From assembly GCA_036654415.1 (NCBI GenBank), contig JAVVSB010000039.1, positions 1-15,656 of the forward strand: a DNA stretch of 15,656 bases. The letters run 5' to 3'. The notes beneath the pieces are model-generated. The model searched no databases. It was given only the letters and a program-made list of their open reading frames with translations, and was not told the origin of the DNA. The stretch's first letter is position 1. Each line of letters begins with the position of its first letter. The translations under genes were made by a program, and so were the position numbers. Below, one piece after another: positions 7,540 to 15,361 of this stretch. The stretch comes from Mucinivorans sp036654415. Its GTDB lineage: Bacteria; Bacteroidota; Bacteroidia; Bacteroidales; Rikenellaceae.

Positions 7540-8761
7540 TAGAGTTGAGAATGATTTGAGTGGCCCCTGTTTGACTTTGAACATAATCGCTACATTGCTC
7601 TCCAGCTATGGCCATGTTCTCTTGAAGTTGGACAAAGACAGCCTGTAACTGCTCGATGTTGGCAATAGAGAATGCTCCTCCACGACGAATAAGCTCCACA
7701 GCCTCAGAAAATTTAGAGTATTTGGGGCCAAAGATAACTGGCATTCCCCATGTGGCAGCCTCCAAAATATTATGTATGCCTACACCAAAGCCACCCCCAA
7801 TATAGGCAACAGAACCATACTGATAAAGCCCAGATAGCAAACCAACACAATCTACCACCAACAATGAAGCCTCGTCATCAAAGATTACGCCTTGTTCTAA
7901 CTGAGTGTAACGCATAGCTCGTCGCGAGCTCTGTGTTATGAGCCTATCTATATCGCCTTCATGGATTTCATGCGGAGCAACCACAAAACGAACCTCAGGA
8001 TAGAGTTTCATTAACTCCACTAGTAGACGCTCATCTTCGCCCCAAGTACTACCACAAATCATCGTAAAATGAGACTCAGTAAAACGAGCCACATGCTCTG
8101 AGCAAGGGGCTGAATGGACAATAGAGACTACCCTATCAAAACGGGTATCGCCCGAGACAACAACATTACTCTTTATCTTTATGGTAGAAAGGAGCTCCTT
8201 GGACGCGCTATTTTGAACAAAAAAGCAGTCGATAAGCAAGAGCATCTGACGAAAAAAGCCCCCCCAAGGTTTGAAGAAGACCATATTTGGCCTAAAAATA
8301 GCACTCACCACATAGCTTTTTGCGCCACTACTTCGGAGCTCATGGAGGTAGTTATACCAATATTCATACTTTACGAATATTGCCACATCAGCTTGCAAGG
8401 CAGCCACAAAACGCTGAGCATTTGATTTTGTATCAGATGGTAGATAGAAGACATAATCAGCCTGAGGGTATCCCCTTTGCAACTCATAACCCGAAGGGGA
8501 AAAAAACGTAAGCACCACACGCGAGGTGGGCTCGGCAGCCTTAATGGCCTCAATCAGTGGTCTCCCCTGCTCGAATTCTCCCAAAGAAGCACAATGCACC
8601 CAATAGCACCTACCATGAAAAGGTTCGGCCACTCCACTGCACTCTATACGCTTCAAGAGCCCTCGTCGACCAGCTCTGAGCTGTTGAGCCTTACGATTAC
8701 CCAAACAAGTGGCGGCAAACCAGATAAGGCCATCAAAAAGAGCAAGGGCTAACCTATACAT
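7526..8761 (-). CDS. waaA: 3-deoxy-D-manno-octulosonic acid (Kdo) transferase
   Basis: The 411-residue protein transfers Kdo from CMP-Kdo to lipid A precursor at the inner membrane, starting the LPS core. It has an N-terminal hydrophobic anchor (about 3-20), then the GT-B N-domain with HCASLGEFEQGRP (56-67). E62 corresponds to the catalytic glutamate of WaaA enzymes. FVKYEYWYNYL and VSAIFRPNMVFF are also typical, and the C-domain has VAYIGGGFGVGIHNILEAATWGMPVIFGP. An in-frame ATG at 8806 would add 15 residues and overlap the upstream gene by 41 bp. The ATG at 8761 gives MYRLALALFDGL, as usual for Bacteroidetes homologues, and lies 4 bp after the upstream stop, which suggests translational coupling. 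It therefore looks like the second gene of an operon with the SLBB export protein, with no promoter of its own visible. Confidence 0.92.
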   Translation of the reverse strand: MYRLALALFDGLIWFAATCLGNRKAQQLRAGRRGLLKRIECSGVAEPFHGRCYWVHCASLGEFEQGRPLIEAIKAAEPTSRVVLTFFSPSGYELQRGYPQADYVFYLPSDTKSNAQRFVAALQADVAIFVKYEYWYNYLHELRSSGAKSYVVSAIFRPNMVFFKPWGGFFRQMLLLIDCFFVQNSASKELLSTIKIKSNVVVSGDTRFDRVVSIVHSAPCSEHVARFTESHFTMICGSTWGEDERLLVELMKLYPEVRFVVAPHEIHEGDIDRLITQSSRRAMRYTQLEQGVIFDDEASLLVVDCVGLLSGLYQYGSVAYIGGGFGVGIHNILEAATWGMPVIFGPKYSKFSEAVELIRRGGAFSIANIEQLQAVFVQLQENMAIAGEQCSDYVQSQTGATQIILNSITAR

Positions 8762-8765
8762 TAAC

Positions 8766-11087
8766 CTATCGAATAAGTGAGGTAACCATGGCGGCCATTG
8801 AGACAATCGAAGTTCCCATGCTTATCCATGCACTAGCATTCATAGGCTCGCGAGGTGGTTTTTGAATAACTACAATCTCGCTACCAGGACGCACCTTAGA
8901 GGTTAACTTAGTAGAGACACTACCATTCTGAAAAATTATAAATGGATTACGTCTGGCCCTTAAGTTATAGCCCCCTGCCTGAGCAATATAATCTCGTATC
9001 TTATACTTCTCCACGTAAGAGACTGTATTGGGATAGTTAACCGCGCCACTTATTTTAACGGTATTGGAAAACTCAGGTATGCTAAGTATATCGCCTGGGG
9101 TTAACACAATATTAGATGTCCCCTCGGGGTTGTCGATGGCATCTAGAATATTGATGCCAACAGCGTAATAGGAGCCCATACGTCCAAGTGTAACAGCAAT
9201 GGTATCTCCAACACTTTGTGCACTGGCTTTCATCTGCTGGAGTGATTCATCGCGTACAAAATCAGCAGGCGTTTTTTGACGCATCAACGAAGCCCCCTCG
9301 ATATTGGCAGTGGGTGTAAAACCACCAGCCTTGGCTATCAAATCAACCAATTTTTCACCGCTACGCGAGATGACATATTCGCCCTCAAAGAGCACCTCAC
9401 CACGCACACTAACAGCTGACTGAACGGAATAGCCTGGTGAAGTGCGAACAAAAACTTCATCGAAAGGTTCCAATTTAAATTGCTCGGACTCAGGTGACAA
9501 ACTTAAATCGGCACCGATGTTAAAAGTAAAATTTTCGGCCAAAAGGTCGGTGGACACTGTAGATTCAGGATTTTTGATACGACGAGCAACCTCAACACGG
9601 GCCGTTGAAGCAGCCTCGGTAAAGCCGCGTCCCATGACGATGATGTCGGCCAGGGTGATGTTATCCATATAAGGAATAGTACCAGGCGCATTGACAGCCC
9701 CTGAAATTCTGAGCGTTGATTGCTCTTTAAGGTCATTGTAAGAAAAGATGATACAACTGTCGCCGTTGACCAAAGTAATATCTTCGCAACGCCCAGTGAG
9801 TAAATCACCTAGATTAACAGGTATATTCTCCATGGTCATGTCGGAACGAAGTCTGGCTATCTGTGCGCGTCCCATATAGGCATCGGTACGTACCCCTTCG
9901 GCTTTGGCAATAAGTTGTTTTAAAGTTGTGATAGCTGGCGAGAGCTCAAAATTACCTGGGCGCCACACAGCACCATAGATTCCTATCTTGTTGGAATAGA
10001 CAGGTAAGATATCACCCACGGTGATGGAGTCTCTGTCGCAAAGGGCAAACGTAGGATAATCCTTTTGGTCGATGGTAAACATCTCCATAACACGCCCCGT
10101 TGCACTACGGGCCAACGACAAAGTAGCATTATATGAGTCACCTCGAAAACCACCAGAGTAGGAAATTAAGGTCGCAAGGGTTTCGTTCTTTAACATCTCA
10201 TAGGTCATTGGTCGCTTAACGCCACCAACAACAGTTACCATATTGGCATAAGGCTCAATCATAATCATATCATCGTCCTCCAGACGCATATCAACATCTT
10301 GTTTACCATCGAGCAGATAGTCATAAACGTCCAACGAAGCCACCAAGGCACCACGACGATAGAGTTTGATGTTACGCAAAGAACCGATATTATTAACACC
10401 ACCAGCCACATACAAGGCATTAAATAGTGTGGCCAACGAAGGCAATGTATAGGTACCTGGAGCTTGAGCCTCACCCACAATATTAACTTTAATGGAGCGG
10501 ATATTACCCAAAGAGACATTGATAAAGACCGAACCATCACGAAGCCCCTCGACCTTTTGCATCAGGTGAGCTTTGATTCGCCCCTCAGCCATCTTTATCG
10601 AGACCCCGCTCAATTGAATCAGACCCACATTGGGAATTTGGATATTGCCATCGGGCGAGACTACAACCTTGTAATTTTCCTCGGCTGCACCCCATATATT
10701 GATATTAAGTTCATCACCAGCAGCCAAAATATAGTTAGATGGCGTTGGTAAATTAAGCGAAGGGGCAAAAGTCAGATTTTGCTTACGAAAAATATCGTGG
10801 CCAAATATCTTTATGCCAGATTCTATCAAATCTTCTTTCTGAGATATTAACTCCTTATCTTTTTCTTTTGCCTCAGGGTCTACCTCGGCATCACGTTTGG
10901 AATCTACACTATTCTTTTTTGTTTGAGTGGTGTTGGTCGTTTGGTTGACACTATTTTGCAACTGTGTGACCTGTGTTGGACTCAAAGACTTGAGTTTAGT
11001 GACCTGAGCTGGGGTCAGGGTCTGAGACATAGCTACAGCCACAGTGACAAAAAGAGAGAGGAGTAAAGATAAGAGTCGCTTTATCAT
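8766..11087 (-). CDS. SLBB-repeat polysaccharide export outer-membrane protein (Wza-type)
   Basis: The 773-residue protein has a signal peptide (MIKRLLSLLLSLFVTVAVA) with no lipobox, unlike E. coli Wza. An 11-residue repeat, L(T/S)P(A/T)QVT(K/Q)L(K/Q), follows at 24-33 and 35-44, then a charged linker. A polysaccharide-export domain follows, opening with YILAAGDELNINIWG (about 119-133). Six SLBB-type repeats come next, recognisable from VGEAQAPG (204-211), VGGVKRPM, YGAVWRPG (371-378), SGAVNAPG (462-469), RGEVLFEG (562-569) and SGAVNYPN (680-687). A C-terminal hydrophobic segment (about 753-772) could cross the outer membrane. An ATG at 11147 is also open, but the -7 box at 11115-11122 lies inside that extension, so 11087 is preferred. 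Such proteins form the outer-membrane channel for capsule or exopolysaccharide. No Wzc-type kinase or glycosyltransferase cluster is in view. waaA follows 4 bp after the stop. Confidence 0.88.
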   Translation of the reverse strand: MIKRLLSLLLSLFVTVAVAMSQTLTPAQVTKLKSLSPTQVTQLQNSVNQTTNTTQTKKNSVDSKRDAEVDPEAKEKDKELISQKEDLIESGIKIFGHDIFRKQNLTFAPSLNLPTPSNYILAAGDELNINIWGAAEENYKVVVSPDGNIQIPNVGLIQLSGVSIKMAEGRIKAHLMQKVEGLRDGSVFINVSLGNIRSIKVNIVGEAQAPGTYTLPSLATLFNALYVAGGVNNIGSLRNIKLYRRGALVASLDVYDYLLDGKQDVDMRLEDDDMIMIEPYANMVTVVGGVKRPMTYEMLKNETLATLISYSGGFRGDSYNATLSLARSATGRVMEMFTIDQKDYPTFALCDRDSITVGDILPVYSNKIGIYGAVWRPGNFELSPAITTLKQLIAKAEGVRTDAYMGRAQIARLRSDMTMENIPVNLGDLLTGRCEDITLVNGDSCIIFSYNDLKEQSTLRISGAVNAPGTIPYMDNITLADIIVMGRGFTEAASTARVEVARRIKNPESTVSTDLLAENFTFNIGADLSLSPESEQFKLEPFDEVFVRTSPGYSVQSAVSVRGEVLFEGEYVISRSGEKLVDLIAKAGGFTPTANIEGASLMRQKTPADFVRDESLQQMKASAQSVGDTIAVTLGRMGSYYAVGINILDAIDNPEGTSNIVLTPGDILSIPEFSNTVKISGAVNYPNTVSYVEKYKIRDYIAQAGGYNLRARRNPFIIFQNGSVSTKLTSKVRPGSEIVVIQKPPREPMNASAWISMGTSIVSMAAMVTSLIR

Positions 11088-11114
11088 GACACAATAAGGG
11101 TTAGTAATTTTCGA

Positions 11115-11122
11115 CAAAGGTA
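11115..11122 (-). promoter_or_regulatory. -7 promoter element for the SLBB protein/waaA operon
   Basis: The - strand octamer TACCTTTG lies 27 bp upstream of the ATG at 11087, giving a leader of about 20 nt. No TTG is present at the -33 position. It sits back to back with the beta-galactosidase promoter. Confidence 0.6.
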
Positions 11123-11133
11123 CAACTTTTATA

Positions 11134-11163
11134 TTGTTTTTAGACATAAAATGGTTACATTTG
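11134..11163 (+). promoter_or_regulatory. Full -33/-7 promoter for the beta-galactosidase gene
   Basis: TTG at 11134-11136 and TACATTTG at 11156-11163 are separated by exactly 19 bp, as in the Bacteroidetes consensus. Transcription would begin near 11170, about 30 nt before the ATG at 11201. The -33 element is only 11 bp from the divergent -7 box, so the two promoters may compete for polymerase. Confidence 0.75.
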
Positions 11164-11200
11164 CAAAAGAACTTCTTTGATTAACCATTAAAACTACGCT

Positions 11201-14200
11201 ATGAAACGAATTTTAATTGCAGCCACACTCCTGCTGTGTGGCCCATCGTTTGCTCAGACTTTTACTGAATGGCAAGACACCAAGATTAACCAAATCAATC
11301 GAGCTGATATGCACTCAGCCTATTTCGCATACCCCAATGAGCAGCAAGCACTAAGGGCAGAAAAAGAGAGCTCTGACAACTTCATGAGTCTTAATGGCAA
11401 ATGGAAATTCTTTTGGGTAAAGGATGCCACAGACCGCCCTACTGATTTTTTTAAAACAGATTATAACACCAAGGGGTGGGACGACATGATGGTGCCAGGT
11501 ATTTGGCAGATGAATGGCTACGGAGACCCAGTATATATCAACCCTGGGTACGCCTGGAGTTCTGTGGTGCGCACCAAACCCAATGATTCGCCCTCGCAGG
11601 GCAAGGCTGCACCCAAAAGTAGCACTGTGGCCACAAGCTCCAGCTCGGGAGCCCCTGGCGAAAACAACTTCAAATTTTATGACACCGACAACACAGGTGT
11701 ACCAACGGTGGAAAACAATGTTGGCTCGTATGTACGCAGTATCTATCTGCGCCCCGAATGGAAAGGAAAGGAAATTTTTATCCACTTTGGTTCTGTGACA
11801 TCAAACCTTTATTTATGGATTAATGGCACTTTTGTAGGTTATTCGGAGGATAGCAAGTTAGATGCCGAGTTCAACATAACAAAATACCTAAAAGAGGGCG
11901 AAAATAAGATTGCCTTCCAGGTGTTTCGCTGGTCGGACGGGTCGTGGCTCGAAGACCAAGACTTTTTCCGCCTCTCGGGTGTGGCTCGTGGCATATACCT
12001 CTATGCCCGCACTCAGGTCCATATGGAAGATTTATTTATTAAGACCAACCTCGACAGCCAATATAAAAATGCCACACTCACTATTGATGGCTCAATGCGT
12101 GGCGATGGCGGTAGTTGGGCCAAGTTTGTGCTGATGCATGGCGACAAAATTATTGCACAAACAACAGCTAAAACAGGTAAGACTGACTTGATAGAGGCAT
12201 CGATGGATATAAAAAACCCACTCAAATGGACAGCCGAAACGCCTAATTTGTACCGACTCATAACATCGGTCTACGACAACAATAATCAATTGATGGAAGT
12301 TATACCACAAAACGTGGGATTCCGCAAAATTGAAATCAAGAACGCACAAGTGCTCATCAATGGCAAGCCTGCCCTATTTAAAGGGGTTGACCGTCACGAA
12401 ATGGACCCTGACGGAGGATACCATGTCTCACACGAGAGAATGATTCAGGATATTGAGTTGCTTAAAAAATTCAACTTCAACGCTGTACGCACATCTCACT
12501 ACCCCAACTGTTCGGAATGGTATGAGTTGTGCGATAAGTATGGTATATACGTGGTGGACGAGGCCAACATCGAGGCTCACGGAATGGGTTACGGAGCCGA
12601 AAATCTGGGCTCAGACCTCCGTTTCGACCTTGCACACCTTGAGCGAACCTCACGCATGCAAGAGCGCGACAAAAACCACCCATCAATTATCTTCTGGTCG
12701 ATGGGTAACGAAAGTGGCGATGGGGCCAACTTCCGCGCCACATATAAAGCTATGAAAGAGTTTGACCCGTCACGTCCTGTGCAGTACGAACGCGCACTAT
12801 GGGATGGAAACGGTAACGACTACAGCGATATATTCTGTCCAATGTACGAATACTTTGGCCCATTTGAGAAATTGGGTAAAGGAGAACGCGAAGAACAAGT
12901 TAAGGGTCGCCCAGTGATTCAATGCGAATATGCCCATGCCATGGGAAACTCGCTCGGAGGCTTCAAAGAGTATTGGGATTTGATTCGCAAATACCCAAAT
13001 CTTCAAGGTGGATTCATTTGGGACTTCGTTGACCAGTCATTGCGCGACTATCGTAACGGTAAAATGATTTACACCTACGGTGGCGATTACGGCCGTTACA
13101 CTGTAGATGACAACAACTTCTGCTCCAACGGCCTGGTAAGCCCCGACCGCAAGCCCAATCCACATATGTACGAAGCAGGTTATGTACAACAGAGCATTTG
13201 GACTACCCCTGTAGATTTAGCTAAGGGAGAAATCGAGATTTTTAACGAGAATTTCTTTATCGACCTTTCAAATTATAACCTTAATTGGAAACTCACCCAT
13301 AACGGCAAGGCCATAGAGAGTGGTGTGGTGACTGACCTTAAGGTGGCCCCTCAAGGCCGAAACCTAGTTACGCTTAACTACACTTTACCATGCGACAATT
13401 GTTCAGCCAAGGGACAAAAATGCACATCGGAGATGTTGCTCAACGTAGAGTACACCCTTAAAAAGGCTGATGGCATTCTGCCAGCAGGCCATGTGGCAGC
13501 CTATGAACAACTTACGATTCAACCTTTTACAGCCTTTACAGCCCAAGTTAACCAGACAGAGGGGCAGTTAGCCATCCGTCCAAATACGCGTGCTGTGATG
13601 GTTGAAGGCGAAAACTTCTACGCCTATTTTAGCCGTGCAACTGGTCTGCTAACAGACTATGTGGTGGATGGAAAGTCGATGATGGAACAGGGCTTCTCGC
13701 TTCGTCCATCGTTTTGGCGCGCTGGTACAGACAATGACTTCGGAGCAGGGCTCAACAATTCACAACGCGCATGGCTAAACCCTCAGATGAAAACAACTGA
13801 AGTGTCGGTTAAGAACGAAGGGGCCAATATGGTGGTGACCACTAAATTTGAGTTACCAACTCTGCAAGCTGAGCTGACAATTATTTACACACTCAATCCT
13901 CGTGGCGAAATAGGGGTAAAACAGAACCTTAAGACCAACCCAGCGGCCTCAAAAAAACCATATTTGTTCCGCTTTGGGATGGAGCTAACCATGCCAGGTA
14001 TATATAATAGTATGGACTACTACGGCCGTGGCCCTGTTGAAAGCTATGTCGACCGCAAATGGGCGGCAAAAATAGGCCACTACACTCAGGCTGTTGCCGA
14101 ACAGTATTACGGTTATATCCGTCCTCAGGAGAGCGGCAATAAAACCGACATACGCTGGATGAAAATCCTATCGCCTGCGGGTAATGGTCTGGAGTTCCGC

Positions 14201-14452
14201 TCCGACAAGGCGTTCGAAGCCTCGGCACTGCCGTTCCTAACCTCAGATTTGGACAGCGGCACCGACAAGTCAGCACACGCCCACTCAGGTGAGCTTACTC
14301 CACGCGACTTGACAAACATCCATATCGATGCCCGCCAAAGTGGATTAGGTTGCGAAGATAGCTGGGGCTCGGTTCCACGCCCAGAGTACCGCATACCATA
14401 CGGCGACTATTCCTTTAACTTTGTTATACGCCCAATAGTACGCAACCGATAA
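11201..14452 (+). CDS. lacZ: Exported GH2 beta-galactosidase (LacZ-type)
   Basis: The 1083-residue enzyme has a type I signal peptide (MKRILIAATLLLCGPSFA), so it works in the periplasm or outside the cell, hydrolysing terminal beta-galactosides. Domain order follows LacZ: jelly-roll sugar-binding domain (about 50-270, with LNGKWKFFW and SWLEDQDFFRLSG), Ig-like domain (about 275-380), TIM barrel (about 385-660), further beta domains, and the Bgal_small_N domain (about 800-1080). SMGNES contains the acid/base E504 and IQCEYAHAMGNS the nucleophile E576. RHEMDPDGG, TSHYPN and DEANIEAHG are also typical of the family. Unusual are a Ser/Pro-rich insertion near 124-168, where related proteins have a short loop, and a cysteine cluster, CDNCSAKGQKC, at 731-741. 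It stands alone under a good promoter and ends before a strong stem-loop. Substrate could also be another beta-galactoside-containing glycan. Confidence 0.93.
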   Translation: MKRILIAATLLLCGPSFAQTFTEWQDTKINQINRADMHSAYFAYPNEQQALRAEKESSDNFMSLNGKWKFFWVKDATDRPTDFFKTDYNTKGWDDMMVPGIWQMNGYGDPVYINPGYAWSSVVRTKPNDSPSQGKAAPKSSTVATSSSSGAPGENNFKFYDTDNTGVPTVENNVGSYVRSIYLRPEWKGKEIFIHFGSVTSNLYLWINGTFVGYSEDSKLDAEFNITKYLKEGENKIAFQVFRWSDGSWLEDQDFFRLSGVARGIYLYARTQVHMEDLFIKTNLDSQYKNATLTIDGSMRGDGGSWAKFVLMHGDKIIAQTTAKTGKTDLIEASMDIKNPLKWTAETPNLYRLITSVYDNNNQLMEVIPQNVGFRKIEIKNAQVLINGKPALFKGVDRHEMDPDGGYHVSHERMIQDIELLKKFNFNAVRTSHYPNCSEWYELCDKYGIYVVDEANIEAHGMGYGAENLGSDLRFDLAHLERTSRMQERDKNHPSIIFWSMGNESGDGANFRATYKAMKEFDPSRPVQYERALWDGNGNDYSDIFCPMYEYFGPFEKLGKGEREEQVKGRPVIQCEYAHAMGNSLGGFKEYWDLIRKYPNLQGGFIWDFVDQSLRDYRNGKMIYTYGGDYGRYTVDDNNFCSNGLVSPDRKPNPHMYEAGYVQQSIWTTPVDLAKGEIEIFNENFFIDLSNYNLNWKLTHNGKAIESGVVTDLKVAPQGRNLVTLNYTLPCDNCSAKGQKCTSEMLLNVEYTLKKADGILPAGHVAAYEQLTIQPFTAFTAQVNQTEGQLAIRPNTRAVMVEGENFYAYFSRATGLLTDYVVDGKSMMEQGFSLRPSFWRAGTDNDFGAGLNNSQRAWLNPQMKTTEVSVKNEGANMVVTTKFELPTLQAELTIIYTLNPRGEIGVKQNLKTNPAASKKPYLFRFGMELTMPGIYNSMDYYGRGPVESYVDRKWAAKIGHYTQAVAEQYYGYIRPQESGNKTDIRWMKILSPAGNGLEFRSDKAFEASALPFLTSDLDSGTDKSAHAHSGELTPRDLTNIHIDARQSGLGCEDSWGSVPRPEYRIPYGDYSFNFVIRPIVRNR

Positions 14453-14471
14453 AGTTTGATTCAAATACATC

Positions 14472-14517
14472 AAACATAATAGTCGTAAAGTAATAATACT
14501 TTACGACTATTATGTTT
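14472..14517. terminator. Intrinsic terminator after the beta-galactosidase gene, perfect 21-bp stem
   Basis: Bases 14472-14492 pair perfectly with 14497-14517 around a 4-nt loop (ATAA), starting 20 bp after the stop codon. The stem ends in TATTATGTTTTAG on the right. It has A-rich and T-rich outer sides and can work in both directions, like the stem-loop at 3358-3403. Confidence 0.8.
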
Positions 14518-14811
14518 TAGTATGGTGCCTATTCAATTCTGCTATTTTGTTACTCCAAATAATGGAGTCCAAATAGTTTCTGTTCAGTAATCAACACCGA
14601 ATATCCAACGATACTCAACTACTGACATCTATCAACCAACATAGTCGGTGTGGAAGCTTCTTTAATGCTCAAATCAAGGCTTTTCGTGCACAATTATATA
14701 TAATCAGAGACACTTCTCCTTAGATTCTTTTGAGAACGACCAGTACATTGTCGTAAAAGTGTGCGATATAAAGGGGATGGCTTACTTGAATTGAAAAAAT
14801 GTAATAAATGA
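14518..14811. other. AT-rich stretch without a recognisable gene
   Basis: No convincing coding region, RNA gene or mobile-element end is visible here. Small features are a 5-bp inverted repeat around ACTCC-N7-GGAGT and 7-bp arms ACACCGA (14594-14600) and TCGGTGT (14645-14651), both too short to interpret. A stop-free frame at about 14666-14790 encodes some 41 residues without a start codon and may be a gene remnant or chance. The composition shift from the beta-galactosidase suggests a boundary between core and acquired DNA. Confidence 0.5.
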
Positions 14812-14843
14812 TTTTGATACTATAATTATTATATATACATTTG
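14812..14843 (+). promoter_or_regulatory. Full -33/-7 promoter for the membrane-protein/regulator operon
   Basis: TTTTG at 14812-14816 and TACATTTG at 14836-14843 are 19 bp apart, matching the Bacteroidetes consensus exactly. The inferred start of transcription, near 14850, falls in the middle of the palindrome that begins on the last base of the -7 box. This leaves a leader of about 50 nt before the ATG at 14903. Confidence 0.75.
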
Positions 14844-14879
14844 TAACCTATAGGTTACTAAAAGAGTAACTTGGGTTAT
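14843..14879. promoter_or_regulatory. Putative operator: perfect palindrome plus second imperfect copy
   Basis: GTAACCTATAGGTTAC (14843-14858) is a perfect 16-bp palindrome with GTAAC/GTTAC arms. A related site, GTAAC-TTGG-GTTAT (14866-14879), follows, with a 4-bp rather than 6-bp core. The centres of the two are 22 bp apart, about two helical turns, so dimers could bind on the same face. The first copy shares a base with the -7 box and spans the expected transcription start, a position suited to repression. The natural candidate to bind is the Cro/CI-type protein at 15358-15576. This is inference from position and symmetry. Confidence 0.6.
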
Positions 14880-14902
14880 TAATATTTAAAATATTAAACA
14901 TT

Positions 14903-15361
14903 ATGCAAACATGTGAAATTGAAGGTCTTGACAAAGCAAGGTACAACGCAATGAAATGGTTGACTATTAGTTATGTATTCTTTTACTGCCCAATTATGGC
15001 AAATTATTTGATGAACTTTTTAGAAGTTGATAAATTCTATCAAGTCTACGTAAACACACCTATATTATTCACTGGAGTAATATTATTTCAAATATTTGTC
15101 ATAAGACTCGCTCTTGTATTAAGGAAGATTAGTTCAGACCTAGAATTAAAACAAACCCTCAATGATGAATATTTTACGGCAAATCAATCTAAGAGTTTTA
15201 GATTCGCATTTGTTGTATTTATAATAATTATGGGGATAGCTATTATTTTAACATCAATATTTCCTAAAATACCTGCAGCGTTCATATGTTACCTTATATT
15301 CTTTATCGTATCAATGACAGCATTAGTTTCTTGGCTCATATGCAATAGAGAAAATAAATGA
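14903..15361 (+). CDS. Four-helix membrane protein paired with a Cro/CI-type regulator
   Basis: The 152-residue protein has four hydrophobic segments at about 18-38, 52-74, 101-119 and 125-146, and no signal peptide. It is therefore predicted to be an inner-membrane protein with both ends on the same side. A charged loop at about 75-100 (RKISSDLELKQTLNDEYFTANQSKS) recalls small membrane proteins of the DUF2178 type, which are often encoded next to a YozG-like regulator. That resemblance is weak and recalled from memory. The gene is much more AT-rich than those to its left and overlaps the regulator gene by ATGA (15358-15361), so translation is likely coupled. The ATG at 14903 is the only sensible start, with a 50-nt leader from the promoter. 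The function is unknown; by analogy with such pairs the protein may modulate the regulator, which is not shown here. Confidence 0.75.
   Translation: MQTCEIEGLDKARYNAMKWLTISYVFFYCPIMANYLMNFLEVDKFYQVYVNTPILFTGVILFQIFVIRLALVLRKISSDLELKQTLNDEYFTANQSKSFRFAFVVFIIIMGIAIILTSIFPKIPAAFICYLIFFIVSMTALVSWLICNRENK

Noticed and set aside
8762..8806. Upstream in-frame ATG extending WaaA by 15 residues
   Set aside because: It overlaps the SLBB gene by 41 bp. The start at 8761 gives the N-terminus usual in Bacteroidetes WaaA and a 4-bp operon gap.
11088..11147. Upstream in-frame ATG extending the SLBB protein by 20 residues
   Set aside because: The extension spans the -7 promoter element and would place a polar stretch before the signal peptide.
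14594..14651. Inverted 7-bp arms ACACCGA/TCGGTGT as possible insertion-element ends
   Set aside because: Arms of 7 bp, 44 nt apart, with no flanking duplication or transposase, are expected by chance.
14666..14790. Stop-free stretch of about 41 codons (ending VVKVCDIKGMAYLN) in the gene-free region
   Set aside because: It has no start codon and no recognised family. It could be a remnant but is too short to distinguish from chance.
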